Of a stretch of 64,000 nucleotides of DNA, positions 55,202 to 64,000 are shown piece by piece; the stretch's first letter is position 1, and each line of letters starts with the position of its first letter. A program made the position numbers and the translations under genes. The notes under the pieces are model-generated. The model had not been told where the DNA came from, did no database searches, and saw only the letters and a list, made by a program, of their open reading frames with translations. The DNA is from AP-15 sp963747735 (GTDB lineage: Bacteria; Pseudomonadota; Alphaproteobacteria; ATCC43930; CGMCC-115725). The stretch covers positions 496,001-560,000 of the forward strand of contig CAVVGE010000007.1 in NCBI GenBank assembly GCA_963747735.1, written 5' to 3'.

Positions 55202-58200
55202 ATGGAGACCTATGAGCTGGGTCCATTTCGGCTGGACACGCATAACGGCGTGCTCCTCCGCGGCAGCGAGCCCGTAGCGCTCGGGCGGCGAGCCGTTGCC
55301 TTGTTGCGGGCATTGGTTGAACGGCCCGGCGCACTGGTTTCGAAAGACGCGCTGATCGAGGCCGCGTGGCCCGGCCAGGCGGTCGAGGAGAGTAACCTCG
55401 CCGTGCAGATCGCGGCGCTGCGTCGGGCGCTGGGTAAGGTGCCGGGCGGAGACCGCTGGATCGAGACTATGCCGCGCCGCGGCTATCGTTTCGTCGGGCC
55501 GGTCATCGCCGTTGCCGGAGTGGAGAATTCCATCACAGCGGCGTCACCGCAAGTCGACGTCCCGCAGGACGCCGAGCCGACCCGGCATGGTGAAGCCGAG
55601 CGTCGCCAGATCACCGCCATGTCGTGCGAAGCCATCGGCGTGGCGGTGCGCGCCGACGGGATCGGTCTCGATGATTTGCTCGAAGCGATCGGCGCCTTTC
55701 AGCGCTGCGTCTCGGAGATCGTTGGCCGCCACAGCGGGTTTATCGCCAGCCGTCTCGGGAACACCGTCCTCGTCCTTTTCGGCTATCCAGCGGCGCACGA
55801 GCACGACGCCGAGCAGGCGATCCGCGCCGGGCTCGAATTGTGTCCGGCGGTCAGGAACCTGAGGCCCGATGCCGACGTGCCGATGCGGTGCCGGGTCGGC
55901 ATAGCGACGGGAATGGTCATTGTTGGCGATCTCGTCGGGGTAGGCGAGGTCCCGGACCACGGGATTGTCGGAGACACCCCAGACTTGGCGCTGCAGGTTG
56001 CTGGCATCGGCGCAACCGGACACCGTGACGATCGAGCCGACCACCTGGCGTCTGATCGGCAGCTTGTTTGATTGCCGGGATCTCGGCGCACTCGACGCGA
56101 GCAGCGACACCGAGCCGATACGCCGTTGGCAGGCGCTTGGTGAGAGTGTCGTGGCGAGCCGCTTTGAGGCATTGCGCGGATCGAAATTGTCGCCGCTGGT
56201 TGGCCGCGACGACGAGATCGACCTGCTGCTGCGCCGGTGGGCGCGCGCCAAGGCGGGCGACGGCCAGATCGTCCTGATCTCGGGGGAGGCGGGCATCGGC
56301 AAGTCGCGCATCGCCGAGGTATTTGTGGAACGTCTGCACACCGAGCCGCATCTGCGCCTGCGCTATTTCTGCTCGCCTTATCACCAGGACAGCGCGCTGT
56401 TCCCGGTCATCGATCAACTCGGACGGGCGGCCGGGTTCGCGTGCGACGATCCGCCTGCTGCAAAGTTGGAGAAACTCGAGGCCTTGCTCGCCGACGCCGC
56501 CCCACCGGACGAGGATGTGGCGTTGCTCGCCGATCTCATATCATTGCCGGCTTCGGAGCGCCACCCTTTGCTAACCCTCACTCCGCAGCGGAAAAAGGAA
56601 AGGACGCTGGAGGCGTTGATCCGTCAGCTCGAAGGTCTGGCGCACGAAAAGCCGGTGGTCGCGGTATTCGAGGATGCGCATTGGCTCGACCCCACCTCGC
56701 GAGAGCTGCTCGACCTCACCGTCGAGCGTGTCCGCAGCCTGCCGGTGCTGCTGATCGTGACGTTCCGCCCCGAGTTCCAGCCGCCTTGGGCCGGCCAGCC
56801 GCAGGTCAGCACGCTGGCTCTCAACCGTCTCGACCGGCGTGACTGCACCGCTTTGGTAGCGCAGATCGCCGGCAGAAAGACGTTGCCCGACGAGGTCGTC
56901 GCCCAGATCGTTGATCGCACCGACGGCGTGCCGCTGTTCGTCGAGGAATTGACCAAGAGCGTTTTGGAGGGCGGTTTGCTGCGCGAGGAAAACGATCGCT
57001 ACGTGCTCCACCGCCCGTTGCAGCCGCTTGCGATCCCCATGACGCTGCACGCCTCGCTGTTGGCGCGACTCGACCGCCTCGCGTCGTGCGGCATGTGGCG
57101 CAGATCGGCGCGGCGATCGGACGCCAGTTTTCTTATCCGGTGCTCCATGCTGTCTCCCGACTTCCCGAGGACGAATTGCGCGCCGCATTGGCCCAGCTCG
57201 TCGCTTCCGAGTTGGTCTTTCAACGAGGCATTCCACCCAACTCGTTCTACAGCTTCAAGCACGCGCTGGTGCAGGACGCGGCGCACGGCAGCCTGCTGCG
57301 CAAGGCCCGGCAGCAGTTGCACGCGCGGATCGCTGAAGCCCTCGAATCCCATTCGCCAGAGATCATCGAAAGCCAGCCCGAGCTGCTCGCGCAGCATTAT
57401 GCCGCGGCCGGGCTCGTTGAAAAATCCGTCGCCTGCTGGAGCAAGGCCGGTCATAGGTCGGCCGCCCGCTCGGCGATGGCAGAAGCGGCCGCGCAATTGC
57501 AAAACGGGCTGGACCAGCTGGCGCTGTTACCGGATGACCTCGAACGCCAGCGACGCGAACTCGAATTTCGTAGTGCCTTGGGCGGGGTGCTGCAAGCCGC
57601 CAAAGGCTACGCAGCGCCGGAAACGGGCCGTGCCCATGCCCGTGCACGAGAGTTGTGGGAGCAGCTGGGTTCCCCCTCGGAGTTCCTTCAGGTGCCCCTT
57701 GGGCAGTCGGTCTATCACTCGGTCCGCGGCGATTTGGATTTGGCGCTACGCTTGGCTGACGATTTGCTGCGTCTGAGCCGTCAACGCAACGATTTCAGCG
57801 GACTCGTTCTGGGTCACGCCTCCTCCGGTCGAAACCTGATGTATGTTGGCCGGTTTGCGTCATCCCGGTCGCATCTGGAAGAGGCGCTTGCGCTCTATGA
57901 TCCGATCTCCAACCGGTCGCTCGGCAATCAGTTCGGATCCGACGCCTACGTAAACTCACAGGCGTATTTGGGGTTCGTCCTATTCTGTCTCGGCTATCCC
58001 GACCAGGCATTGGCACAGATCGACGCGGCAATCGCTGAAGCTCGGAGGCTGGGTCACCGGCCGTCTTTGGCTCTGACCTTGACGTTCGCCGCCAGGCTGC
58101 ATTCGCTCGGCGGAGAAAATACCGCGCTGGATGAGCGGACGGCCCAGCTAATCGCGGTGGCGACCGAACAGGGTTTTCCCTTCTGGCGTGCGATGGGTGC

Positions 58201-58705
58201 GATCTATCGCGGCTGGGTCAAGGTAAAAAATGGCAATGTGACGGAAGGGATATTTCTCCTGCGCAGCGGTTCGACCGCTTACCGCGCCACCGGGGCGGAA
58301 TTGTATATGCCCCATTTCGTCGCCCTCCTGGCCGGGGCATTTGAGATCGCGGGGCAAGTTGAAGAGGCGGTGATCCTGTTGGACGATGCTTTGCAGATCG
58401 TCGAAAGGACAGGCGAACGGTGGTTCGCAGCGGAGCTGAACCGGCACAAAGGCCAGCTGCTGCTGCGGCAAGGGCATTCCGGGGGTGCTGAAGAACTGTA
58501 TCGCAAAGCCTTGGGCATTGCCGAGGAGCAGGGGGCCAAGCTGTGGGAATTGCGCGCAGCCGCGAGCCTCGCCCGGCTGTGGTACGACCAAGGCCGCCGC
58601 ACTGAGGCGAACGACCTGTTGACGCCCGTCTACGGCTGGTTCACCGAGGGCTTCGACACCCCCGATCTCAAAGAGGCAAGGGCGGTGCTCGCCGAGCTGG
58701 GTTGA
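55202..58705 (+). pseudogene. wHTH / pseudo-adenylate-cyclase / AAA ATPase / TPR regulator, two frameshifts
   Basis: A multidomain protein of about 1,165 residues. The OmpR-like winged helix is at 1-100 (GVLLRGSEPVALGRRAVALL; MPRRGYRFVGPV), a class III cyclase-like domain at about 135-290, an ATPase from about 325 (Walker A ISGEAGIGKSRI; Walker B VAVFEDAHWLDP), then TPR-like helices. The cyclase domain has lost both metal aspartates: FCDLVGS-type becomes SCEAIGV and MGDGVL-type becomes LGNTVL, so it should not make cAMP. The frame breaks by a +1 near 55990 (DLA-RLLASAQPDTV) and by an apparent -1 near 57085 (DRLA-VRHVAQIGAAIG). ATG 55202 is used; a GTG precedes it. Confidence 0.82.
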
Positions 58706-58808
58706 GAACGCGGGCGAGCCCCTTTTTTTCGCCGAGCAGGATGCCATCGCTCGCGCCGAGACGAATGGCGGGCCGCCAAAGATGCGTCGCAGCACCGATT
58801 GATTGATC

Positions 58809-58828
58809 ATATAAAGATATCTCTATAT
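58809..58828 (+). promoter_or_regulatory. Palindromic operator upstream of ahcY (SahR-like)
   Basis: ATATAAAGATATCTCTATAT is a 20-base palindrome centred on GATATC, with one mismatched pair, in a strikingly AT-rich patch of a GC-rich genome. It lies 50 bases before the ahcY start, in the promoter position. From memory it resembles operators of the ArsR-family methionine-cycle regulator SahR, which responds to S-adenosylhomocysteine; that identification is an inference. Confidence 0.55.
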
Positions 58829-58878
58829 CTTCCTGTCATCCGCCGCATTCCCGCGCCGCATCCCAAGAGGAGACCTCG

Positions 58879-60174
58879 ATGCCAGCCCCGACCGACTGCA
58901 AAGTTGCCGACATGGCTCTCGCCGATTGGGGACGGCGCGAAATCGCCATCGCCGAAACCGAGATGCCGGGGCTGATGGCGCTGCGCCAGGAATTCGGCGC
59001 GACGCGGCCGTTGGCGGGCGCGCGCATCGTCGGCTGCCTGCATATGACGATCCAGACCGCGGTCTTGATCGAGACCCTGCTCGAGCTCGGCGCCACGCTG
59101 CGCTGGAGCTCGTGCAACATCTTCTCGACCCAGGACCAGGCGGCGGCCGCGATCGCCGCCCGCGGCATCCCGGTCTTCGCCTGGAAGGGCGAGAGCGAGG
59201 CCGAGTACGAGTGGTGCATCGAACAGACCCTGCATGGCCCGCACAACTGGACACCGAACATGGTGCTCGACGACGGCGGCGACGCGACCAAGATCCTGCA
59301 CGACCAGCATCCGGATCTGATCGGCGATATCCGCGGCATCTCGGAAGAGACGACGACCGGGGTCAACCGGCTCTACGAAATGATGCGCAAGGGCACGCTC
59401 AAGGCGCCGGCGATCAACGTCAACGACAGCGTCACCAAGTCGAAATTCGACAACCTTTACGGCTGCCGCGAGAGCCTCGTCGACGGCATCAAGCGGGCGA
59501 CCGATGTGATGCTGGCCGGCAAGCTCGCCATCGTCTGCGGCTTTGGCAATGTCGGCAAGGGCTCGGCGGCGAGCCTCAGAAGCCAGGGGGCGCGGGTCAT
59601 GGTCACCGAAATCGACCCGATCTGCGCGCTGCAGGCGGCGATGGAGGGCTATCAGGTGACGACGATGGAGGACGCCGCCGCCCATGGCGACATCTTCGTC
59701 ACCGCCACCGGCGACGTCGATGTGATCACGATCGACCACATGCGGCAGATGAAGGACCGCGCCATCGTCTGCAACATCGGCCACTTCGACAGCGAGATCC
59801 AGATCGACGCCTTGCGCAACTATCCCTGGGAAGAGGTCAAGCCGCAGGTCGATGAGGTGGTCTTTCCCGACGGCCGCCGGCTGATCGTCCTGGCCAAGGG
59901 CCGGCTCGTCAATCTCGGCTGCGCCACCGGCCACCCGAGCTTTGTCATGAGCGCCTCCTTTACGAACCAAGTATTGGCCCAGATCGAGCTCTGGACCAAC
60001 CCCGAGAAGTACGAGCACAAGGTCTATCTGCTGCCAAAGCATTTGGACGAAAAGGTCGCCGCGCTCCACCTCGACAGGCTCGGGGTCAAATTAACGAAGC
60101 TCACCCCGGCCCAGCAGAGCTATCTCGGCCTCGCCGCCGCCGGCCCCTTCAAGCCCGACCACTACCGCTATTGA
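58879..60174 (+). CDS. ahcY: Adenosylhomocysteinase
   Basis: A 431-residue NAD-dependent enzyme that reversibly hydrolyses S-adenosylhomocysteine to adenosine and homocysteine, keeping methylation reactions going. All family landmarks are intact: CNIFSTQDQAAAAIA, PAINVNDSVTKSKFDNLYG (catalytic Asp and Lys), the NAD motif CGFGNVGKGSAASL, GRLVNLGCATGHPSFVMS and the C-terminal KPDHYRY that closes the neighbouring active site. AGAGGAG precedes ATG 58879. A single-gene unit under the palindromic operator at 58809-58828. It converges with the ABC transporter operon. Confidence 0.97.
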   Translation: MPAPTDCKVADMALADWGRREIAIAETEMPGLMALRQEFGATRPLAGARIVGCLHMTIQTAVLIETLLELGATLRWSSCNIFSTQDQAAAAIAARGIPVFAWKGESEAEYEWCIEQTLHGPHNWTPNMVLDDGGDATKILHDQHPDLIGDIRGISEETTTGVNRLYEMMRKGTLKAPAINVNDSVTKSKFDNLYGCRESLVDGIKRATDVMLAGKLAIVCGFGNVGKGSAASLRSQGARVMVTEIDPICALQAAMEGYQVTTMEDAAAHGDIFVTATGDVDVITIDHMRQMKDRAIVCNIGHFDSEIQIDALRNYPWEEVKPQVDEVVFPDGRRLIVLAKGRLVNLGCATGHPSFVMSASFTNQVLAQIELWTNPEKYEHKVYLLPKHLDEKVAALHLDRLGVKLTKLTPAQQSYLGLAAAGPFKPDHYRY

Positions 60175-60214
60175 GCAGCGGGGTTTTTCGGCGCTCCGGC
60201 GGCGATATTGACGG

Positions 60215-61306
60215 TCATTTCAGAGGCTCCTCGGGGATGACCCGGCAGGCGTCTGCGGCGATCTTCAGCCGTACCGTCTCGCTCGGGCGGAACACTTGCC
60301 GCGCGCTGGTGACGACGCGCAGGGTCAGATCGGTGCCCCGCACGCCGACGAGGTAGTCGCGCGATTCGCCAAGATAGGCATGGCGGACGATGTGCCCGTC
60401 GAGGACATTGTCTGGCCCTGGGGCATTCAGCTCCCGCTGGGGATCGATTGCGATCTCCTGCGGCCGGATCGACACGACAACAGCGGAGCCCGGCGCCGGC
60501 ATCGCACCGTTGGCGCTGACGGCGAGAGTGAGGCCACCGCAACGGACCGATCGTCGGTCGAGGACCAGGGCTGGCAGACAATTGGTGCGCCCGATAAAGC
60601 TGGCGACGAACTGCGTGCGCGGATGCTCGTAAATCTGTTCCGGGGTGCCGATCTGCTCGATCCGACCCTGGTTCATGACCGCAATCCGGTCAGAGGTCAC
60701 CATGGCTTCGGACTGGTCGTGCGTCACGTAGACGCTGGTGATCCCCATTTCCTCGTGCAGCCGGCGGATTTCGAAGCGCATCTCCTCGCGCAGGCTGGCA
60801 TCGAGGTTCGACAGCGGTTCGTCGAGCAGCAGGATCGTCGGTTCGACCACGAGCGCTCGCGCCAGGGCGACGCGCTGCTGCTGCCCGCCCGACAGCTCGC
60901 CGGGGTAGCGGGAAGCAAGGTCTTCGAGCTGGACCAGGTCGAGAATGCGCCGCACCCGCTCGGCGATCTCGGCCCGCGGGCGCTTCCGCAGCTTGAGCCC
61001 GAAGGCGACATTGTCGTAGACGGTCTTGTGCGGCCACACCGCGTAGCTCTGAAAGATCATCGACATGCCGCGATGCTCCGGGGCAACCGCCGCGCCGGGG
61101 GAAGAAAGTACCCGCTCGCCGACGACGATGCGTCCGCTATCCGGCGCCAGGAAGCCGGCCAGCAACCGCAGCATCGTCGTTTTGCCGCAGCCGGAGGGAC
61201 CGAGCAGCGACAGAAACTCTCCGTCCTCGATCGCGAGGTCGAGATCGGCGACGGCGCTGACATCGCCAAACCGGCGGCTCAATCCCTGGATGACGACCCG
61301 GGCCAC
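60215..61306 (-). CDS. ABC transporter ATP-binding protein (FbpC/PotA type)
   Basis: A 363-residue importer ATPase. Walker A is GPSGCGKTTMLR, the signature LSGGQQQRVALARAL, Walker B ILLLDEPLSNLD and the H-loop YVTHDQSEA. A C-terminal TOBE domain (about residues 280-360) is of the kind found in ferric-iron, polyamine and sulfate importers. It energises the permease encoded five bases upstream. Its stop overlaps an ATG that opens a 16-codon frame (60218-60168, minus) reaching into the ahcY end; this may be the stub of a lost fourth gene. Confidence 0.92.
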   Translation of the reverse strand: MARVVIQGLSRRFGDVSAVADLDLAIEDGEFLSLLGPSGCGKTTMLRLLAGFLAPDSGRIVVGERVLSSPGAAVAPEHRGMSMIFQSYAVWPHKTVYDNVAFGLKLRKRPRAEIAERVRRILDLVQLEDLASRYPGELSGGQQQRVALARALVVEPTILLLDEPLSNLDASLREEMRFEIRRLHEEMGITSVYVTHDQSEAMVTSDRIAVMNQGRIEQIGTPEQIYEHPRTQFVASFIGRTNCLPALVLDRRSVRCGGLTLAVSANGAMPAPGSAVVVSIRPQEIAIDPQRELNAPGPDNVLDGHIVRHAYLGESRDYLVGVRGTDLTLRVVTSARQVFRPSETVRLKIAADACRVIPEEPLK

Positions 61307-61310
61307 CAGT

Positions 61311-63038
61311 CTACTCGGTCCGCGCCAGAAACCGGCGGCCGAGGATGCAGTAGCCGATCACCGCCAGCGTCAGGGTCAACGCCAGCATGACGATGCCGAG
61401 CGCCGCCAGCCGCTCGAAATCGCCCTCCTCGGACAGATCGATCAGCACGGTCGACATCACCTTGGTGTTGGCCGAGAACAGGAAGATCGCCGTCGACAGT
61501 TCGCGCAGCGCGGCGATCAGCACCAGCAGCCAGCCGGCAAAGACGCCGCGCCTGACGAGCGGCAGCGTCACCTCCCACAAGGTCGTCAAGCGTCCGGCGC
61601 CGGCGATCCGGGCGGCGTCCTCCAATTCGGGATGGACGCTCTTCAGCGCCGTGTCGCTGTTGGTGTAGGCGATCGGCAGAAAGCGCGAGGTGAAGGCGAA
61701 GATCATGATCCAGGCAGTACCGTAGAGGTTGAAAGGCGGGCGCGTGTAGGCGGCAAGAAAACCGATCGCCAGCACGATGCCGGGGATCACATAGGGCATC
61801 ATCGCAGCATAGCCGAGGATCCAGCCGCCGCGGATGAGGCGCCGATTGACGATATAGGCGGTCAGGAACGCCAGCAGGGCCGCGGCGCATGCGGCGGCGG
61901 TGGAATACTCGAAGCTGTGGGCGATCGCGCCGGGCGTCGTCGGATGCTCGACCAGGATGAAGCGGAAGTTGCCAAGCGTCAGGTTGTGCCACGCCCAGCC
62001 TCGCGCCCAGGCCTTCGACAGGGCGGCGGACAGCAAGGTCAGGGCCGGAAGGAAGAGCGACAGCAGGGCGACCATGAGGCACCACAGCAGCGGCAGAAAG
62101 CGCCAGCGGCCCAGCCGGATCGCCCGCTGCGCCCCGCCCTTGCCGGTGAATGTCGCAAAGCCCTTGCGGGCGAGGAGCCGCCGCTGCACGAAGAGCAGCG
62201 CCCCGGTGATCAGCAGCAGCGGCAGCGAATAGGCGGCGGCGACCTCGACCTTCGACGGATACTCGAAGAACTGGAACAGCTGGGTCGTGATGACCTGAAA
62301 GCGCGCCGGCACGGCGAGCAGCAGCGGCGCCCCGAGGTCCGCGATCGCCTCGAGGAACGCCATGATGAAGCCAGCGATCAGCGCCGGCATCACCAGCGGG
62401 ATCGTGATCATCCGCATGATCCGCCACGTGCCGGCGCCGAGGATCGCAGCCGCATCCTCCATCTCCGAGGACATCAGCTCGAGCGCTGTCGTCGTGAAGA
62501 GAAACGCGTAGGGATAGGTGTAGAGCGCGATGACGAAGACCAGTCCCCCGAGCGAATAGATGTTGAACAGGCCGCTGCCCTGGCCGGTCAGCTCCATCCA
62601 CCCCTTGTTGAGCCAGCCGGCGTTCGGCCCGGCCAGCAGGGTCCAGGCGATGGCGCCGAGAAAGCCGGGGATGATGAACGAGCCGATGACGCAGGCCCGC
62701 ACGAAGCTCTTTCCCGGCATGTCGGTACGGACGACGGCCCAGGCCATCGGCACGGCGAGCACAAGATCGAGGCACGCCACCGCGGTCGCCAGCTCGAGCG
62801 AATTGCGTATCGCGGCCAAGTAGCGCAGCGTCGTGAAGGCGGTGATGAAGTTGGCGACGGTGAGCCCCGTCCCCGAGGGCGCCTGGAGCGCCCGCACCAC
62901 CAACCACAGCATCGGATACCCGACGAGGACGAACAGCGCCGCGGCGGCGCCCGCCCAGGTGAGGGCGGCGGCACCGAACCACCGCCGGGCGACGTTGGTC
63001 TGCCCGCCGGCGACTACCTCGACCGCTGCCGTGGCCAT
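61311..63038 (-). CDS. ABC transporter permease, fused double-repeat (FbpB type)
   Basis: A 575-residue inner-membrane permease with about 12 transmembrane helices arranged as two binding-protein-dependent permease domains. The ATPase-contact EAA loops are near MEDAAAILGAGTWRIMRMIT (repeat one) and LEDAARIAGAGRLTTLWEVT (repeat two). This one-chain double permease is typical of iron(III) importers of the FbpABC/SfuABC class. Four bases separate it from the ATPase gene and ten from the binding-protein gene. Confidence 0.92.
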   Translation of the reverse strand: MATAAVEVVAGGQTNVARRWFGAAALTWAGAAAALFVLVGYPMLWLVVRALQAPSGTGLTVANFITAFTTLRYLAAIRNSLELATAVACLDLVLAVPMAWAVVRTDMPGKSFVRACVIGSFIIPGFLGAIAWTLLAGPNAGWLNKGWMELTGQGSGLFNIYSLGGLVFVIALYTYPYAFLFTTTALELMSSEMEDAAAILGAGTWRIMRMITIPLVMPALIAGFIMAFLEAIADLGAPLLLAVPARFQVITTQLFQFFEYPSKVEVAAAYSLPLLLITGALLFVQRRLLARKGFATFTGKGGAQRAIRLGRWRFLPLLWCLMVALLSLFLPALTLLSAALSKAWARGWAWHNLTLGNFRFILVEHPTTPGAIAHSFEYSTAAACAAALLAFLTAYIVNRRLIRGGWILGYAAMMPYVIPGIVLAIGFLAAYTRPPFNLYGTAWIMIFAFTSRFLPIAYTNSDTALKSVHPELEDAARIAGAGRLTTLWEVTLPLVRRGVFAGWLLVLIAALRELSTAIFLFSANTKVMSTVLIDLSEEGDFERLAALGIVMLALTLTLAVIGYCILGRRFLARTE

Positions 63039-63048
63039 TGCCGCGCCG

Positions 63049-64000
63049 TCACACCCCGAAGGTAGCGCGGAATCTCTCGATGACCTTCGGGATGTCGGCT
63101 TTCAGCTCCGCGGCCGAGGGTCGGACCAGCTTGACCTCGGACAGCGGGCGCAATCCCTGCGGCGGCGGCACGTCAGGGCGCAGCGGCGAAAATCCGTTGC
63201 GCGTGAGGAGCTGCGAATATTCTTTCGTCATGAAGTAGTCCATGAACAGCTCGGCCGCGTGCGGATGCGGCGCCTTGGCGAGGATCGCCGACGGCGCGGT
63301 CATGAAGACGGAGCCATCCTCGGGGTAGTTGAGGTCGATCGGGTTGCCCCGGTTCTTGCTCTTCAGCGTCGTCGCATCGGGGCCGGCCGCGACGAGCCGC
63401 TCGCCCGAGGCGAGCTCGGTTATCGCGTCGTTGGCGGAACGCCCGATCAGCGGGTTCTGCTTCGCCAGCTGCTCGAAATACGGCCACCCGTAGAGCTTCG
63501 TCAGAGCCAGCACCCAGGTCGCGACATAGCCCGAAAATGCCGGATGGCCGAATGCGATCCTGTCCTTCCACTTGGGGTCGAGGAGATCCTTCCACTGCTT
63601 CGGCGCTTCGGCGAGCGGCACCTTTTGGGTGTTGCGCATCAGCAACATCAGGCCGACCGAGGCGACCTGATAGTCGTTGGCGGGATCGATGTGCTGGAAG
63701 CGCGGCACGACCTGATCGGCGCCGACCGGGACATAGGGCCGGATCAGCTTCTTGTCCTTGAAGTTGAGGTAGTGCCCTTCCTCGGTCGAGGAGAATACGT
63801 CATCGGCGGAGACGCCGGCTTGGGTTTCCTGCAGGACGCGCTGATAGATGACGCCGGCGGTGGCGCGGACCACCTCCACGCCGATGCCCGGGTACTTCGT
63901 CTCGAACGCCTTGCCGACCTGCTCGGCAGTGTCGATGTCGAACATCGAGACGTACCAGACGACCTTGCCCTCCTTTTTGGCGGCGGCAAGCTTTGCCGCC
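63049..64000 (-). CDS. ABC transporter substrate-binding protein, partial (FbpA-like)
   Basis: The C-terminal 316 residues of a periplasmic binding protein; the frame runs off the right edge, so the signal peptide is outside the window. VVWYVSMFDIDTAEQVGKAF near the edge, DVFSSTEEGHYLNFKDK and RIAFGHPAFSGYVATWVLAL are typical of the iron(III)/solute-binding family 1 (FbpA/AfuA) fold. It delivers substrate to the permease. Iron is the most common ligand, but 2-aminoethylphosphonate, thiamine or sugar-phosphate binders look similar, so the ligand is inferred. Confidence 0.85.
   Translation of the reverse strand, partial: AAKLAAAKKEGKVVWYVSMFDIDTAEQVGKAFETKYPGIGVEVVRATAGVIYQRVLQETQAGVSADDVFSSTEEGHYLNFKDKKLIRPYVPVGADQVVPRFQHIDPANDYQVASVGLMLLMRNTQKVPLAEAPKQWKDLLDPKWKDRIAFGHPAFSGYVATWVLALTKLYGWPYFEQLAKQNPLIGRSANDAITELASGERLVAAGPDATTLKSKNRGNPIDLNYPEDGSVFMTAPSAILAKAPHPHAAELFMDYFMTKEYSQLLTRNGFSPLRPDVPPPQGLRPLSEVKLVRPSAAELKADIPKVIERFRATFGV

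Noticed and set aside
58706..58878. Possible SAH riboswitch ahead of ahcY
   Set aside because: The leader from the palindrome to the start is too short and shows no SAH-riboswitch core; a protein operator explains the symmetry better.
61065..63065. 666-codon plus-strand frame opposite the ABC transporter operon
   Set aside because: Low-complexity Gln/Arg/Gly/Asp sequence antisense to a clear permease and ATPase.

Overview
The window is a chromosomal stretch of a GC-rich (roughly two-thirds G+C, judged by eye) proteobacterium. An alphaproteobacterium, probably a free-living soil or freshwater heterotroph, is my best inference. The reasons are the style of the adenosylhomocysteinase gene, the many amidohydrolase, amidase, LLM-flavin, EthD and NIPSNAP genes, three aromatic-ring dioxygenases, and a nitrite-assimilation locus with sigma-54 promoters. 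No rRNA, tRNA, CRISPR array or intact insertion sequence was seen.

Layout. 1-9.4 kb: catabolic and redox genes (two amidohydrolases, a molybdopterin oxidoreductase, a CHRD/PEP-CTERM protein, an amidase, a nitronate-monooxygenase-like enzyme, a TauE/SafE permease, a GT2-GtrA glycosyltransferase, a peroxiredoxin, a small exported protein). 9.4-15 kb: panE-like reductase, then a nitrite assimilation locus. In that locus a NirA-type siroheme reductase with a flavoprotein partner faces a NirC-type channel across a 350-base region, and each arm carries a -24/-12 (sigma-54) promoter match. 15-21 kb: a gene graveyard (frameshifted amidohydrolase, BrnT toxin relic with an orphan HTH antitoxin, the tail of an acyl-CoA synthetase) leading into a lower-GC two-gene module of unknown function, with a large protein starting with a possible winged helix followed by a P-loop ATPase, and decayed coding sequence behind it. 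This is the best candidate for an undescribed system. 21-34 kb: PEBP-like protein, CinA-NMNAT fusion, acyl-CoA dehydrogenase, NmrA-like protein, a wrecked RND efflux gene fused to a LysR relic, a BNR-repeat protein, an SDR plus MmgE/PrpD operon, and a 263-bp MITE-like element. 34-43.7 kb: an aromatic catabolism neighbourhood (protocatechuate 3,4-dioxygenase pcaGH, gentisate-type dioxygenase, homogentisate dioxygenase hmgA) mixed with EthD and NIPSNAP small proteins. 44-50 kb: two amidases (one frameshifted), a HicAB toxin-antitoxin module lying between the two copies of a ~180-bp duplicated segment, a GNAT acetyltransferase and a frameshifted class III aminotransferase. 50-58.7 kb: hydrolases, small membrane proteins, a TauE/SafE permease, a DUF1127 protein, and a long wHTH/pseudo-cyclase/ATPase/TPR regulator broken by two frameshifts. 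58.8-64 kb: ahcY behind a palindromic operator, then a ferric-iron-type ABC transporter (ATPase, permease, binding protein running off the right edge).

At least ten genes are interrupted by single-base indels, and nearly all are +1 insertions. Either the sequence carries residual insertion errors or many genes decayed recently. The RND gene, which lacks its 5' end and has a nonsense codon as well as indels, looks genuinely dead. Broken genes are therefore annotated as frameshifted, and each lesion is located.
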